DNA from: Diphasiastrum complanatum
Lineage: Eukaryota; Streptophyta; Lycopodiopsida; Lycopodiales; Lycopodiaceae
Assembly (NCBI GenBank): GCA_029204225.1
Contig: CM055104.1
Location: 21,823,952-21,887,951, forward strand
DNA: 64,000 bases
Direction: 5' to 3'
Numbering within the stretch: the first letter of the stretch is position 1; every line of letters begins with the position of its first letter. This document shows positions 33,941 through 44,705 of this stretch, piece after piece. The translations under genes were made by a program, and so were the position numbers. The notes under the pieces are model-generated. The model had not been told where the DNA came from and made no database searches. It was given only the letters and a program-made list of their open reading frames with translations.

Positions 33941-35623
33941 TGTTGTAAAGCTACCTTTACAAGCTTTACTTCCGGCGCCATCGGCGCCGGCTATGTTCCC
34001 GGCGCCAGCAGCGGCCCTGCTGCTCCCGGAAGCCTGGGGATCAATGAAATCTAGAGAGAGAAAATGACTTTCTAGAAAGAGAAAATCCTAGAGAGAGAAA
34101 AATGTGCTTTACCAGCTTGGGTAGAGTGCTTGGTATGAGGGGGGGTGCCGAATCACACCAATACTATAGGGGAGTGCGGGTTGCAACTCAGGGCGAGCTC
34201 CAACCAAGTCTCAGCCTCCCTTGCTGGAATGTTGTCATGGCTCTCGCCTTGGCATGCTAGCGCCCCGGAGACTAGTGTCGGTCACACACTTGAAATGTAA
34301 CCTTCTCAGATTTATCAATAAAGTGAGATTTTCCTCAAATTGACTCTGATTACCTTCTGGGTTTCAGTGTTCGGTAAATGTTGTAAAGCTACCTTTACAA
34401 GCTTTACTTCCGGCGCCATCGGCGCCAGCTATGTCCCTGGCGCCAGCAGCGCCCCTGCTGCTCCCGGCGCCAACGGCGTCGGCGCCGCTCCCGGCGCCAC
34501 TGTGACCAGAATCCAGCCGGCGCCAAGTTCCTATGGCTGAAAATCTTTGATCGGTTTTAGCGAAGTCCAGAGAGCTCAGATCGATGTGCAATCACCTCAC
34601 ACGATCTAGGCATGATTAAAGGAAGCCTAGGGATCAATAAAATCTAGAGAGAGAAAATGACTTTCTAGAAAAAGAAAATCCTAGAGAGAGAAAAACGTGC
34701 TTTACCAGCTTGGGTAGAGTGCTTGGTATGAGGGGGGGTGCCGAATCACACCAATACTATAGGGGAGTGCGGGTTGCGACTCAGGGCGAGCCTCAACCAA
34801 GTCTCAGCCTCCCTTGCTGGATTGTTGTCATGGCTCTCGCCTTGGCATGCTAGCGCCCCGGAGACTAGGGTCGGTCACACACTTGAAATGTAACTTTCTC
34901 AGATTTATCAATAAAGTGGGATTTTCCTCAAACTGACTCTGATTACCTTTTGGGTTTCAATGTTCGGTAAAAGCGCCAGTTGTAAGGCCGCTTTCAAAAT
35001 TTTTAACTTGGCACATAGCTGAGGGTCGTATCCCGGGACGCCAGCGGTAAGCCGTCGGGACCATTCGGTTCGTGGCGCCAGCGGTATGCTGTCGGGACCA
35101 TTTGGTCCAGGAACTGGTTGTTTCCATACCTGTCGCGGCTTGTGGTTCTGAGTGTGCCTTGCATGAACGTGAATGGGTTAAGCTCTTGGGGAACGGGCTC
35201 TAACCTGTCGGCTGAGTTGGATGGCTTGCTTGGGTGGATGTTACCTGTTTATGGCTGTCTAGTCTGGCGAGGCGCCAGGTTGGCTTCCAACGCTCGTGAC
35301 GAAGCTTTCAGTTGGTTAAGTCTGATGTAAGTCAGACCGCTTGCTTGGAATGGATGTTACTCGTTTGTAACGAAGCTTCGAGTTGGTTAAGTTTGATGTA
35401 TGTCGGGCGGCTTGCTTGGAGGGAAGTCACCCACATCGGGACCCCCGATCTGGCATGGCGCCAGGTTGGATCTCAATGTTGGTCCTCGGAACTTCAAGTT
35501 GGTTAAGTCTGATCGTTGTTGGCGAGTTGGCTGCTTGTATGTCAAGTGGGTTCGGATGGCAAGAGTTGAAGGCTGGGAAGCTAAGTCGTGGTTCCCGGCT
35601 CCCTTTGGGACGCCTGCGCTACA
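33941..35623 (+). repeat. 3' LTR of element A with a partial internal duplication
   Basis: 1683 bases, against 1202 for the 5' LTR. A first head (33941-34379), itself lacking about 125 bases after the GGCGCC block, is followed at 34380 by a second complete LTR head that runs to GCGCTACA at 35623. No GTAAA duplication follows, so insertion of a solo LTR and later recombination between the two 3' parts is the simplest account. Confidence 0.85.
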
Positions 35624-36106
35624 GTGACCGACCCTAGTCTCCTGGGCGCTAGCATGCCAAGGCGAGAGCCATGACTACATTCCAGCAAGGGAGGCTGAGA
35701 CTTGGTTGGAGCTCGCCCTGAGTCGCAACCCGCACTCCCCTATAGTATTGGTGTGATTCGGCACCCCCTCATATCAAGCACTTTACCCAAGCTGGTAAAT
35801 CACGTGTTTCTCTCTCTAGGATTTTCTCTTTCTAGAAAGTCATTTTCTCTCTCTAGATTTTATTGATCCCCAGGCTTCCTTTAATCATGCCTAGATCGTG
35901 TGAGGTGATTGCACATCGATCTGAGCTCTCTGGACTCCGCTACAACCGATCAAAGATTTTCAGCCATAGGAACTTGGCGCCGGCTGGATTCTGGTCACAG
36001 TGGTGCTGGGAGCGGCGCCGGTTGCAGCAGGAGAGCTGCTGGCGCCGGGGACATAGCTGGCGCCGATGGCTCCGGAAGTAAAGCTTGTAAAGGTAGCTTT
36101 ACAACA
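35624..36106 (-). mobile_element. A LTR, 5' part, of the reversed host element
   Basis: Runs from GTGACCGACCC to TTTACAACA. It completes the LTR begun at 23139-23888 once the A element and one GTGAC are removed. The right edge at 36106 is itself followed by another GTGACCGACCC. Confidence 0.9.
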
Positions 36107-36546
36107 GTGACCGACCCTTGTCTCCGGGGCGCTAGCATGCCAAGCCGAGAGCTATGACAACATTCTAGCAAGGGAGGCCGAGACTTGGTTGGAGCTCGCC
36201 CTGACTCGCAACCCGCACTCCCCTATAGTACTGGTGGGATTCGGCACCCAAGCTGGTAAAGCACGTTTTTCTCTCTGTAGGATTTTCTCTTTTTAGAAAG
36301 TCATTTTCTCTCTCTAGATTTTATTGATCCCCAGGTTTCCTTTAATCATTCCTAGATCGTGTGAGGTGATTGCACATCGATCTGAGCTCTCTGGACTTCG
36401 CTAGAACCGATCAAAGATTTTCAGCCATAGGAATTTGGCGCCGTCTGGATTTTGGTCACAGTGGCGCCGGGAGCAGCAGGGGCACTGCTGGGGCCGGGGA
36501 CAATGCTGGCGCGGGAAGTAAAGCTTATGAAGATAGCTTTACAACA
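36107..36546 (-). mobile_element. second truncated A LTR head, same break point
   Basis: Again begins GTGACCGACCC and ends TTTACAACA. Its head has the GCTTATGAAGATAGC variant, so it is a different subfamily from the copy before it. It lacks about 30 bases around CCTCATACCAAGC. Confidence 0.85.
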
Positions 36547-36629
36547 GCAGCAGGGGCGCAACTGGCGTCGGGGACAATGCTGGCGCCAGTGGCACCAGAA
36601 GTAAAGCTTATGAAGATAGCTTTACAACA
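36547..36629 (-). mobile_element. outermost A LTR head remnant
   Basis: 83 bases, GCAGCAGGGGCGC to TTTACAACA. The outer layer appears split at GCAGC within the GC-rich block. The DNA beyond 36629 (CGTGTAATGGGGG) is not LTR sequence, so this is the right edge of the whole nest. Confidence 0.75.
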
Positions 36630-39600
36630 CGTGTAATGGGGGTTTTGACGATTTTTAAACAAAGTTAAAATTGCCAAGATTTATTTTATGTTTTGGTGGT
36701 AAACTTATGGTTTGCCATGTCATGAGATGTGTGTATTTGGGCAAAAGGTGATACTTTGTTTAATTGAGAGTCAAATTCCTTTTTCAAAGGTATGATTAGA
36801 ATAGGAAATGGAAAATTAGCGATTGGCATTACATGATGTGAGGAGTGCGCAATGAATTTTGTGGGATCACGTGCTTTAGTGCGTAGTGGAATGCTTCTTT
36901 TTCTTTTTGTATTTTTCCTTTTTGCATAGTGCACACACACACACACACACATTCCACACACACATTCTGTAAAATGTCTAATGATAAGTAGCATAAAATG
37001 TCTAATGATAAGTAGCAGGCTATAACCTTCAATCCGTTAAAACTTAAAAGAGAGCATCAGGCCCTGGAATTTAAATCAGGTAGCAGCTGGCTAACAGTGA
37101 ACTGCTGCAGCCTGCAACTCGGAAGTCCTACTGTCCTTGTGTATACTAGTAGTGCATAGCAACCTTCTCCTTCTTCTGCTGCACAGCAGCAGCCAAGCCA
37201 AATACATACATACAAAATGCACGCATTAACCCGTACTCTCTGTCTCTTTCTCGCCGCGTTGGACTTGGTACCATTACCTATTCACCTAATACCCCACCCC
37301 ACTCACACTGGGCTGATGACTACCTACGAATAGTAAAGGAACTCAAAGGAAGTCTCACTTCTTCCAAAGACGCGGTTGCCAGTCGGCGTACGGCGCTCAC
37401 GCCGCAGCTGGGCTACCCAGAGTCATGCGTACCCAAAAATCAAAATGCTTAAGCATATCGAAAATTGCAATTGTAAGTTGAGGAATCAAACTCGAAAGGT
37501 TTTCAAACACAAGGACAAAATCCAAATGCCCAGCAGGCTTCGGTTCAATTTTCAGACTTCAGCTTCTGAAAAGAAAAGATTCGTCCAAAAAGAAAAAGAG
37601 AACAAAGACACCCTTCCCAAATTGCAATGCAGTCCCTAGCACACTGGCTGGCACCTAAATTGGTGCCCCAGAGACGGGATTCTGGAGTCCAAGGCCGGGA
37701 TTCTGGAATCTGAAGTCCAGAGATAGGCGGTTGAGTCGCTACGCCACCACGTGCTTGGAGCGATTCGAGAATTTTCCCTGGCCCATAACCGTTCCTGCCA
37801 CCTGTTCCAAGAAGCGCAGATGGGCCCTCCTCTGGACCCAGCAAAATGCGCAGGTAACCACTGTCTGGGTATCCGCGAAATCGGAGAGGAATGATGAATG
37901 AGCTAAGGCGCATGAAAGTTGCGGATCGCGAAAGGGATTCGCCCGTGGCACGTCATTCATTGCCAATTGCTCACTCACAACGCGATGTTGAGTGTTGCCG
38001 TCAACTCTGGAATGTCCTTTTATTTATTTCTTTGTGGAGGGAGTCCTTTAGTTAAGTGCTGACAAGTTTTTTCTTTTAGCTCCAGAGCCCATCCTTTACT
38101 TCTGTTCCGTGGACTCTCTTTCATGGTTTGTTTGCCTTTCACAGAAACCAAACACAAAGCACTGGAGTGTGCTCTGAAATGCACAAGTTTTTTTCTTAAA
38201 GAAAGTTACTGAAATCTACAACAGCGTCGTCGCACTACCCATCCGTCCCATGCTCTTTCAACAATACAACTATCTATAACATCCCCCCGCATTTTATTTG
38301 GGTTGTCAAATTTTTAAAAACTCTTGCATTCAAAATTCTCTACAATGGAAGACTCCTTGTTGGCAATAATAAATACTTCAGATGCTACACTTTGCCAATA
38401 AAAGTATTGTATAGGTGAAACCCAAGTCTTTTTCACTAAGATTTTGAAGGCAACAATTTTAAAATTTTGCCACCCTATTATATTGTAGGATGTAGAATGG
38501 GGGAAAATGGACAAAGTTTAGAGATGGGACCGCCATTATTTCTTAAGAATGAAAATTGTTTTTTATACATATAAACCCTTTTATGAATGTCATAAGGCAT
38601 ATATAACAAAACTAAAGTTTTCGCAGATGTCATATATTGTTTAAAAATCATTGAATCTTACACAATAGAATTTCCAAGTTGTAAAATCCTTTGCTATATT
38701 TGTTGAACATGAAGTTTTTGAGATAGACGCTCGATTATGTCTATTTTCTCAAGCACAACATCATACTAAAGAGCACCAACGTTGTGAAAAACTAATCGTA
38801 ACCAGACAAAATAATATCTTTTTTGCTAAACTTTTTTTAATTTGTAAAATCTTAGTCTCAACCTTTTGAAAACTTTAGTAAGTCTCTATCTATCTCAATT
38901 TACACAAGAGATACTCTAATGCACACAATCTTTTGCATCGAAAGGTTGTGCAAATTAGATAACCTTTTTTTTTTTGCGGAACATTGTGCAATGTGTGTGC
39001 TAGCAATATTGTCATAAAGTGTGATAGAAAAAAAAACTTTTGATTTTGCATTGGAGAAGCCCTCATCCACTAGCATTTTATCATTGATAGGGCCTTCCCC
39101 ACAATTTATTGTTATGTACAACATCTAGGAGGCATCATGGTCAAGTTGGAAGCATTGCTCCCAATGTCTCTACTCCAGGCATCCAAGGTGGGAGACCAAC
39201 CCCACAAGAATGCTCTTTTCCAAGTTCCAATTTGCCTTCAACAAAAGCCACTTGGCTTGTTTAAATTTCTTATATTAAAGGTTATAAACCTATTAAACTC
39301 ATGTATAATGCTAAGGTAGTTAAAGTTTAGAACCTATTTAAATTGACTTATGTTGCTAAGATGGCCCTAAAAAGCCAAGAACAAGTGGACATGATCTTAT
39401 GGCTCATAATTCATTTAAATACCATAACAAACTACAACCACATCAACAAGTTACATAAAAAGACCATGGGTGCTAGTTAAATTGCATATCATAGAAAAGG
39501 ACTCCTCACATCTTACAATTAAATACCTAAAAATTAGTAACCAACGAAGTGAAATGGCCCCACCATTAAAGAGGACCATAGTGCAATTGCTAGGTGTAGT

Positions 39601-39904
39601 TGAAAAACTCAAATTTTGATCGATTTATTGGTTAATGATGCCATAATTCTCTATATCACATTTTCAGAAGGGCCGAAAGAAGTCTGAAATACCTTAAAAG
39701 CATTGTTTAAAATGACCAACTCAAGAATCCTTTTTTGAAGACAAAATGGATAGTAGTGCGCAATGATTGCAAATCACTCGTTGAAAGTGAAGAAATTTTG
39801 GGATTAATTTTTTGCAATTGGCAAGCAAATTGAAAATTGTGAGATTGTTGAATGACGTTCAATACTTCTATCAAGTGATTCATTTCAAAATTTTGTGACG
39901 AGCA
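36630..39904. other. unassigned DNA right of the nest
   Basis: A (CA)n tract of about 20 bases and a second short one lie at 36931-36965. Around 37300-37950 the GC content rises, with frames on both strands (minus 37545-37913), but no motif is recognisable and a CGGGATTCTGGA-type short repeat explains part of it. 38000-39900 is AT-rich with no gene that I can support. Confidence 0.3.
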
Positions 39905-40230
39905 TAGTTACAAGGGAGAGAGAGGACCGCAGAGGGACCGTAGAGGACCGTAGAAGGACCGCATAGGATAACAAAAGGACCACAGAGGGACATCATTAGG
40001 AGGGAGGAGGGATCGCATTAGGACCGCAGAGGGACCGCATTAGGGACCATAAAGGACCGCATTAGGGACGTCATTAGGGACCGCAGATGGACCACATTAG
40101 AGACCGTAGAGGGAACGCATTAGGGACCTCAGAAGACTGTAGAGGGTCGCATAGGACCGCAGAGGGACATCATTAGGAGGGAGGGGGGACCGCATTAGGA
40201 CCGTAGAGGGACCGCAGAGTGTCACATCAG
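39905..40230. repeat. GGACCGCA minisatellite
   Basis: About 25 irregular units of 11-14 bases, mostly GGACCGCAGAG or GGACCGCATTAG. A larger block (GACCGCAGAGGGACATCATT and following AGGAGGGAG) occurs near 39965 and again near 40155, about 187 bases apart, showing a higher-order duplication. Confidence 0.85.
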
Positions 40231-41123
40231 GGACCCTCTCAAATTTTACTGAAAATGGACTTGAGAATTTTGAGACAATGTTCATTTACAAAAATTCGAT
40301 AATTTAGCAGTATGTGAATCACGTTTGAATTGGGTATGACATGATTGTGTACTATAAAACTCATGCATACACAAATATTATAAAACTTCTCATAAACATA
40401 TCATAGTAGAAAACCTTTTCAAATCAATTAAAAAGTATATAACATTCATAAAAAATGACACATTAATAGTAAATCTTTATTCAAAGTGTATTCATTTCTT
40501 ATATTGTCAAAATTAGCGGTAACAACCCCTACTGCTTGAGGTATGAAGCACTTAAATTGCTTTTACGGTTTAGGCATAACAACCAATACAAACTATAATG
40601 TCTCTACGTTTATATCCATATAACCTCATCAGACTCCTCTGACCCAAAACTTGAGTCTTCAGATGAATTTGTCTCTAAAGGTGATTCCAAATGGTCTTGA
40701 TGTCCCCAATTAGCCACATGTCCGCGAAGCCCCTTCCCAGGTCCAACTTTTGACAAATGTCCTGGGCAAACCGTCTCTCCCATGGATGTATTGGTAGTTC
40801 CTATAGGTTGCCCACTGGCCAGAACTTATTGCAGAAGAAACCGTTACTTGGAGGACAAACTAGACTTGGAACCCCAAATCTTGAAAAGTAGGTTTTCCAT
40901 ATCGTTGTCAATTGGTTAGGACTTACGACGGAGGAAACCGATACTAGGAGGACAAACTGGACCGTAAACTTTAATACAAAAAACTAGCCCATTTTTAGAC
41001 GACCAGGCTGCACTGCTTCCGTCACAAAGGGGATTTCTAGGCAAAAGGCCTCGGATTCGAGTGTGACGAGGTCCCTGCTGTCCTGCATAGGCACCCCATA
41101 TCTGAGATTGGAAACTCTCTCGG
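40231..41123 (-). other. unassigned, with a coding-like acidic tail on the minus strand
   Basis: A minus-strand frame near 40818-40625 reads PIGTTNTSMGETVCPGHLSK at the start and ends with ESPLETNSSEDSSFGSEESD plus a few residues and a TAA. The acidic Ser-rich end looks like a protein C-terminus, but no family is evident and stops lie upstream (for example at about 40829). The last 200 bases before the LTR at 41129 may be the left part of the gypsy segment C. Confidence 0.25.
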
Positions 41124-41128
41124 AGCAT

Positions 41129-42356
41129 TGTTGTAAAGCTATCTTCATAAGCTTTACTTTCGGCGCCAGCATTGTCCCCGACGCCAGCAGCGCCCCTGCT
41201 GCTCCCGGCGCCAACGGCACCGGCGCCACTGTGACCAAAATCCAGCCGGCGCCAACTTCCTATGGCTGAACATCTTTGATCGGTTCTAGCGGAGTCCAGA
41301 AAGCTCAGATCGATGTGCAATCACCTCACACGATCTAGGCATGATTAAAGGAAGCCTGGGGATCAATAAGATCTAGAGAGAGAAAATGACTTTCTAGAAA
41401 GAGAAAATCCTAGAGAGAGAAGAACGTGCTTTACCAGCTTGGGTAGAGTGCTTGGTATGAGGGGGGGGGGGGGTGCCGAATCCCACCAATACTATAGGGG
41501 AGTGCGGGTTGCGACTCAGGGCGAGCTCCAACCAAGTCTCAGCCTCCCTTGCTGGAATGTTGTCATGGCTCTCGCCTTGGCATGCTAGCGCCCCGGAGAC
41601 TAGGGTCGGTCACACACTTAAATGTAACCCTCTCAAATTTATCAATAAAGTGGGAGTTTCCTCAAACTGACTCTGATTACCTTCTGGGTTTCAGTGTTCG
41701 GTAAAAGCGCCAGTTGTAAGGCCGCTTCAAAATTTTTAAGTTGGCACATAGCTGAGTGTCGTATCCCGGGACGCCAGCGGTATGCCGTCTGGACCATTCG
41801 GTCCGTGGCGCCAGCAGTATGCTGTCGAGACCATTTGGTCCAGGAACTGGTTGTTTTCATATCTGTCGCTGCTTGTGGTTCTGAGTGTTCCTTGCATGAA
41901 CGTGAATGGGTTAAGCTCTTAGGGAACAAGCTCTAACCTGTCGGCTGAGTTGGATGGCTTGCTTGGGTGGATGTTACCTGTTTATGGCTGTCCAGTCTGG
42001 CGTGGCTCCAGGTTGGCTTCCAGCGCTCGTGACGAAGCTTTCAGTTGGTTAAGTCTGATGTAAGTCAGACCGCTTGCTTGGAATGGCTATTACTCGTTTG
42101 TAACAAAGCTTCGAGTTGGTTAAGTTTGATGTATGTCGGGCGGCTTGCTTGGAGGGAAGTCACCCACATTGGGACCCCCGATCTGGCATGGCGCAAAGTT
42201 GGATCTCAATGTTGGTTTTCGAAACTTCAAGTTGGTTAAGTCTGATCGTTGTTGGTGAGTTAGCTGCTTGTATGTCAAGTGGGTTTGGATGGCAAGAGTT
42301 GAAGGCTGGGAAGCTAAGTCGTGGTTCCCGGCTCCCTTTGGGATGCCTGCGCTACA
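41129..42356 (+). mobile_element. solo A LTR with 5-base target duplication
   Basis: Complete, TGTTGTAAAGCTATC to GCGCTACA, 1228 bases, flanked by AGCAT at 41124-41128 and 42357-42361. The head is the TATCTTCATAAGC variant. It contains a run of 13 G near 41462 in place of the usual 7. Confidence 0.93.
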
Positions 42357-42361
42357 AGCAT

Positions 42362-44344
42362 GGGATGATTACCATTTCGGTTTCGCCTCCGGGACTGGTC
42401 CAAGTGGGAGGACCCTTAAGGATAGAGAAACCGAAAGGAAAGAATGGCAAACATCCTTGCGTACCCAAATTAACCTTGCTAGAGAAATGAGAGACGGGCT
42501 AACACAGCTCGAAGCCAGGTTTGAAGAGTTGGAAGCAACTAGGGAGAATGCAGTGGCGCCTCCTCCACAGATACCAAGAGAACCACGAGCGCGAACCACG
42601 GAGGGCCCAAGAAAGACTGCCAAAGTGAAAGCACCACCTACTTTCAAAGGAGAGCGTGACATTCGAGTTGTGGAAGATTGGTTGTTTCACATGGACCATT
42701 ACTTCCGTCTAATGAACACTCCTGAGGAAGAAAGAACTGACTTGGCATTAGCATATTTTGAGGGCTACACTACAAATTGGTACCGGATGGCAGGAATGCA
42801 TTTTCAAACATGGGACGCATTCAAAGCCGCGTTACGAGAGGAGTTCATACCGAAGGATTCACACATGAGATTGAGGACAGAATTATCGGGGCTCAAACAG
42901 AAAGGGTCATTGCGAGAGTACCTCAATAGATTCAGACAGAGTGTATGGGTTATTGAAGATATGTCCGAGGCGGACAAAACTCATTACCTATTGTCTGGAA
43001 TGCAATCCTGGACCCGACGTGCGATAGACAGCTACATGCCCCATGATTTCAATTCAACTATTCGAGAACGCTGAAATGGTTTGTGGTTATGAGAGCACAT
43101 TGGCACCAGCTGCTCCCGCAACCTCAACAAGAGTATTTAGTGGATCCAGACCGAGTCCGAGCTTCTTTTCAAGGGGGGACTCAGTTCCAAATGGCAACCA
43201 AGCCTCGAGTAGCGTGAATAAATTCCCAACAAAAACAGGGTTTGGCAACCAAGGCAACAATGGAGGGAACATGTTCCAGAGAAGAAACAATGTTGGACCT
43301 TCAACTAGTCACAGCAACAGCTCACCAACAGTGGGCAGTTCCATGCGTTGCTTCAACTGTCATCAGCAAGGTCACTCTTGGAGATCATGCCCCAAACCAT
43401 TGAATAAGCAAATCATGGCTGCCATTGAAGGATTTGATAGGATGGAGAGAGAGGCATTTGATCAAGAAGATGGTGAACAAGATGATGAAGAGGACCCAGA
43501 AACGGATTTGACGGAGTCTGACCTGAATGCCTTGCAACAGATAGGGGCACTTGCGGCTTATCGTGAACATCTTATGGCGACTCCTGCGAGAGGATCCAAG
43601 TTATTGTACCTGAAAGGCTGTATTCAAGGCAGGATCATTTACTTCATGGTAGACCTGGGAGCGTCACATAACTACTTGTCAGAAAAACTGACAGGAGAAT
43701 TGGACATCCAATGTGAAGAAAATGTGACTCCTATTTGTGTGGAGACCGCGAAAGGTACAATGACCACTTGTAGATTGGCAACCAATTTACCAATCTCTCT
43801 GGGAGCCTGGAAGAATCGACTAACGTTCACAATCTTGAAGATGGATGCCTTCGACGCTATTTTGGGATTAAGCTGGTTTAACGAACATGTGGTGGCCTTC
43901 TTGGCAAAAGGGGTAAACCTTGTGTTATTATATAATGGCAGGAGACCTTGTGTCGTCAGAGCTGTGCCAGGGGACCAACTAGAAAAGAATGACACAAATG
44001 AACATGAGCCAACCATTCCTCCCAATCTCATTCACCTATTTAACGAAGGACAACCAACAGTGACAGACCAGCTGACACGGGAACAAATGGAGCCAAAATT
44101 GCCTATAGTCTCTACATCAAAGGTGAATTCAAGTGCCGATGCAGAGCTCAAGGAGCTCACCTTGTGTGACCAAGCGAAAACTCACCTTTTTAATGAAAGA
44201 CATCCAACAGTGACAAACCAGCTGACACGAGGTCAAATGGAGCCAACATTGCCTGCAGTTTCTACGTCAAAGGTGAATCTAAGTGCCGATGCAGAGCTCA
44301 AGGAGCTCAACCTGGACGACCAAACGAAATATCTAGAGTCCTAG
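42362..44344 (+). pseudogene. gypsy segment C: gag, zinc knuckle and protease, no RT or integrase
   Basis: Begins with about 57 bases of B LTR sequence in frame with gag. Gag has a coiled start (TSLRTQINLAREMRDGLTQL), a Pro/basic linker, and the capsid-like retrotransposon gag domain (FKGERDIRVVEDWLFHMDHY, YFEGYTTNWYRM, LREYLNRFRQSV). The frame shifts near 43045-43074. Next come a zinc knuckle CX2CX4HX4C (CFNCHQQGHSWRSC, about 43349-43391) and a retropepsin with DLG instead of DSG (MVDLGASHNYLS, about 43648) and the second motif DAILGLSWF. After it a 50-residue unit is duplicated (about 44033-44184 and 44185-44335), and the frame ends at 44344. RT, RNase H and integrase are absent before the 3' LTR. 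Confidence 0.9.
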
Positions 44345-44705
44345 GGGACTCATCCTGGACGACAACGACATATCTGAGGCTTAAGGGAGCCGTGAGTACC
44401 TTTTTCTTTCATGCTAATAAAGTAAGCCGCATTTCTCATTGAGGAGTGAGCTTCAGTTTGATGTCTAAGTGCAGCAGCTTCACACAGGTTTTACGTAAGT
44501 GAACTAGATCCACACTTTTCCTGTGCTGGGTGTAAAACACAATATCATTACTCTGCTTTACAGTTGGTTTCCTTTGGCTGGTGAATCAAGCCCGTGCCCT
44601 TGTATATGTGACTAAAGTCTGGCCGGTGAATTAAGCCCGTGCCATGAGTCTTAGGTTCTAGTTTGGCCCTGATGAGGACATCAGCTTTCTCAAACGAGGG
44701 GAGGA
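44345..44705 (+). promoter_or_regulatory. C 3' untranslated region and polypurine tract
   Basis: Carries CTAATAAAGTAAG (about 44415), two copies of CCGGTGAAT(C/T)AAGCCCGTGCC (about 44578 and 44622), CCTGATGAGGACATCA, and the polypurine tract GAGGGGAGGA at 44696-44705, as in element B. Confidence 0.85.

Larger units (their letters stand above)
23889..35623 (+). mobile_element. full-length non-autonomous element A containing nested element B
   Basis: Bounded by TGTTGTAAAGC at 23889 and GCGCTACA at 35623, with target duplication GTGAC on both sides. Without B and its duplication it is about 5.5 kb. It has a 5' LTR (23889-25090), a tRNA-iMet-type primer-binding site (25093-25104), a leader with stem-loops (31442-31827), a non-coding interior, a polypurine tract (33928-33940) and a 3' LTR with an internal duplication (33941-35623). 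No gag, protease, RT or integrase of its own was found. It fits a LARD-like element mobilised by B-type proteins; that role is inferred from shared cis sequences. Confidence 0.88.

Noticed and set aside
37545-37913. Minus-strand 122-codon frame as a gene
   Set aside because: Overlaps frames on the other strand, contains short DNA repeats (CGGGATTCTGGA), and has no recognisable motif or splice context.
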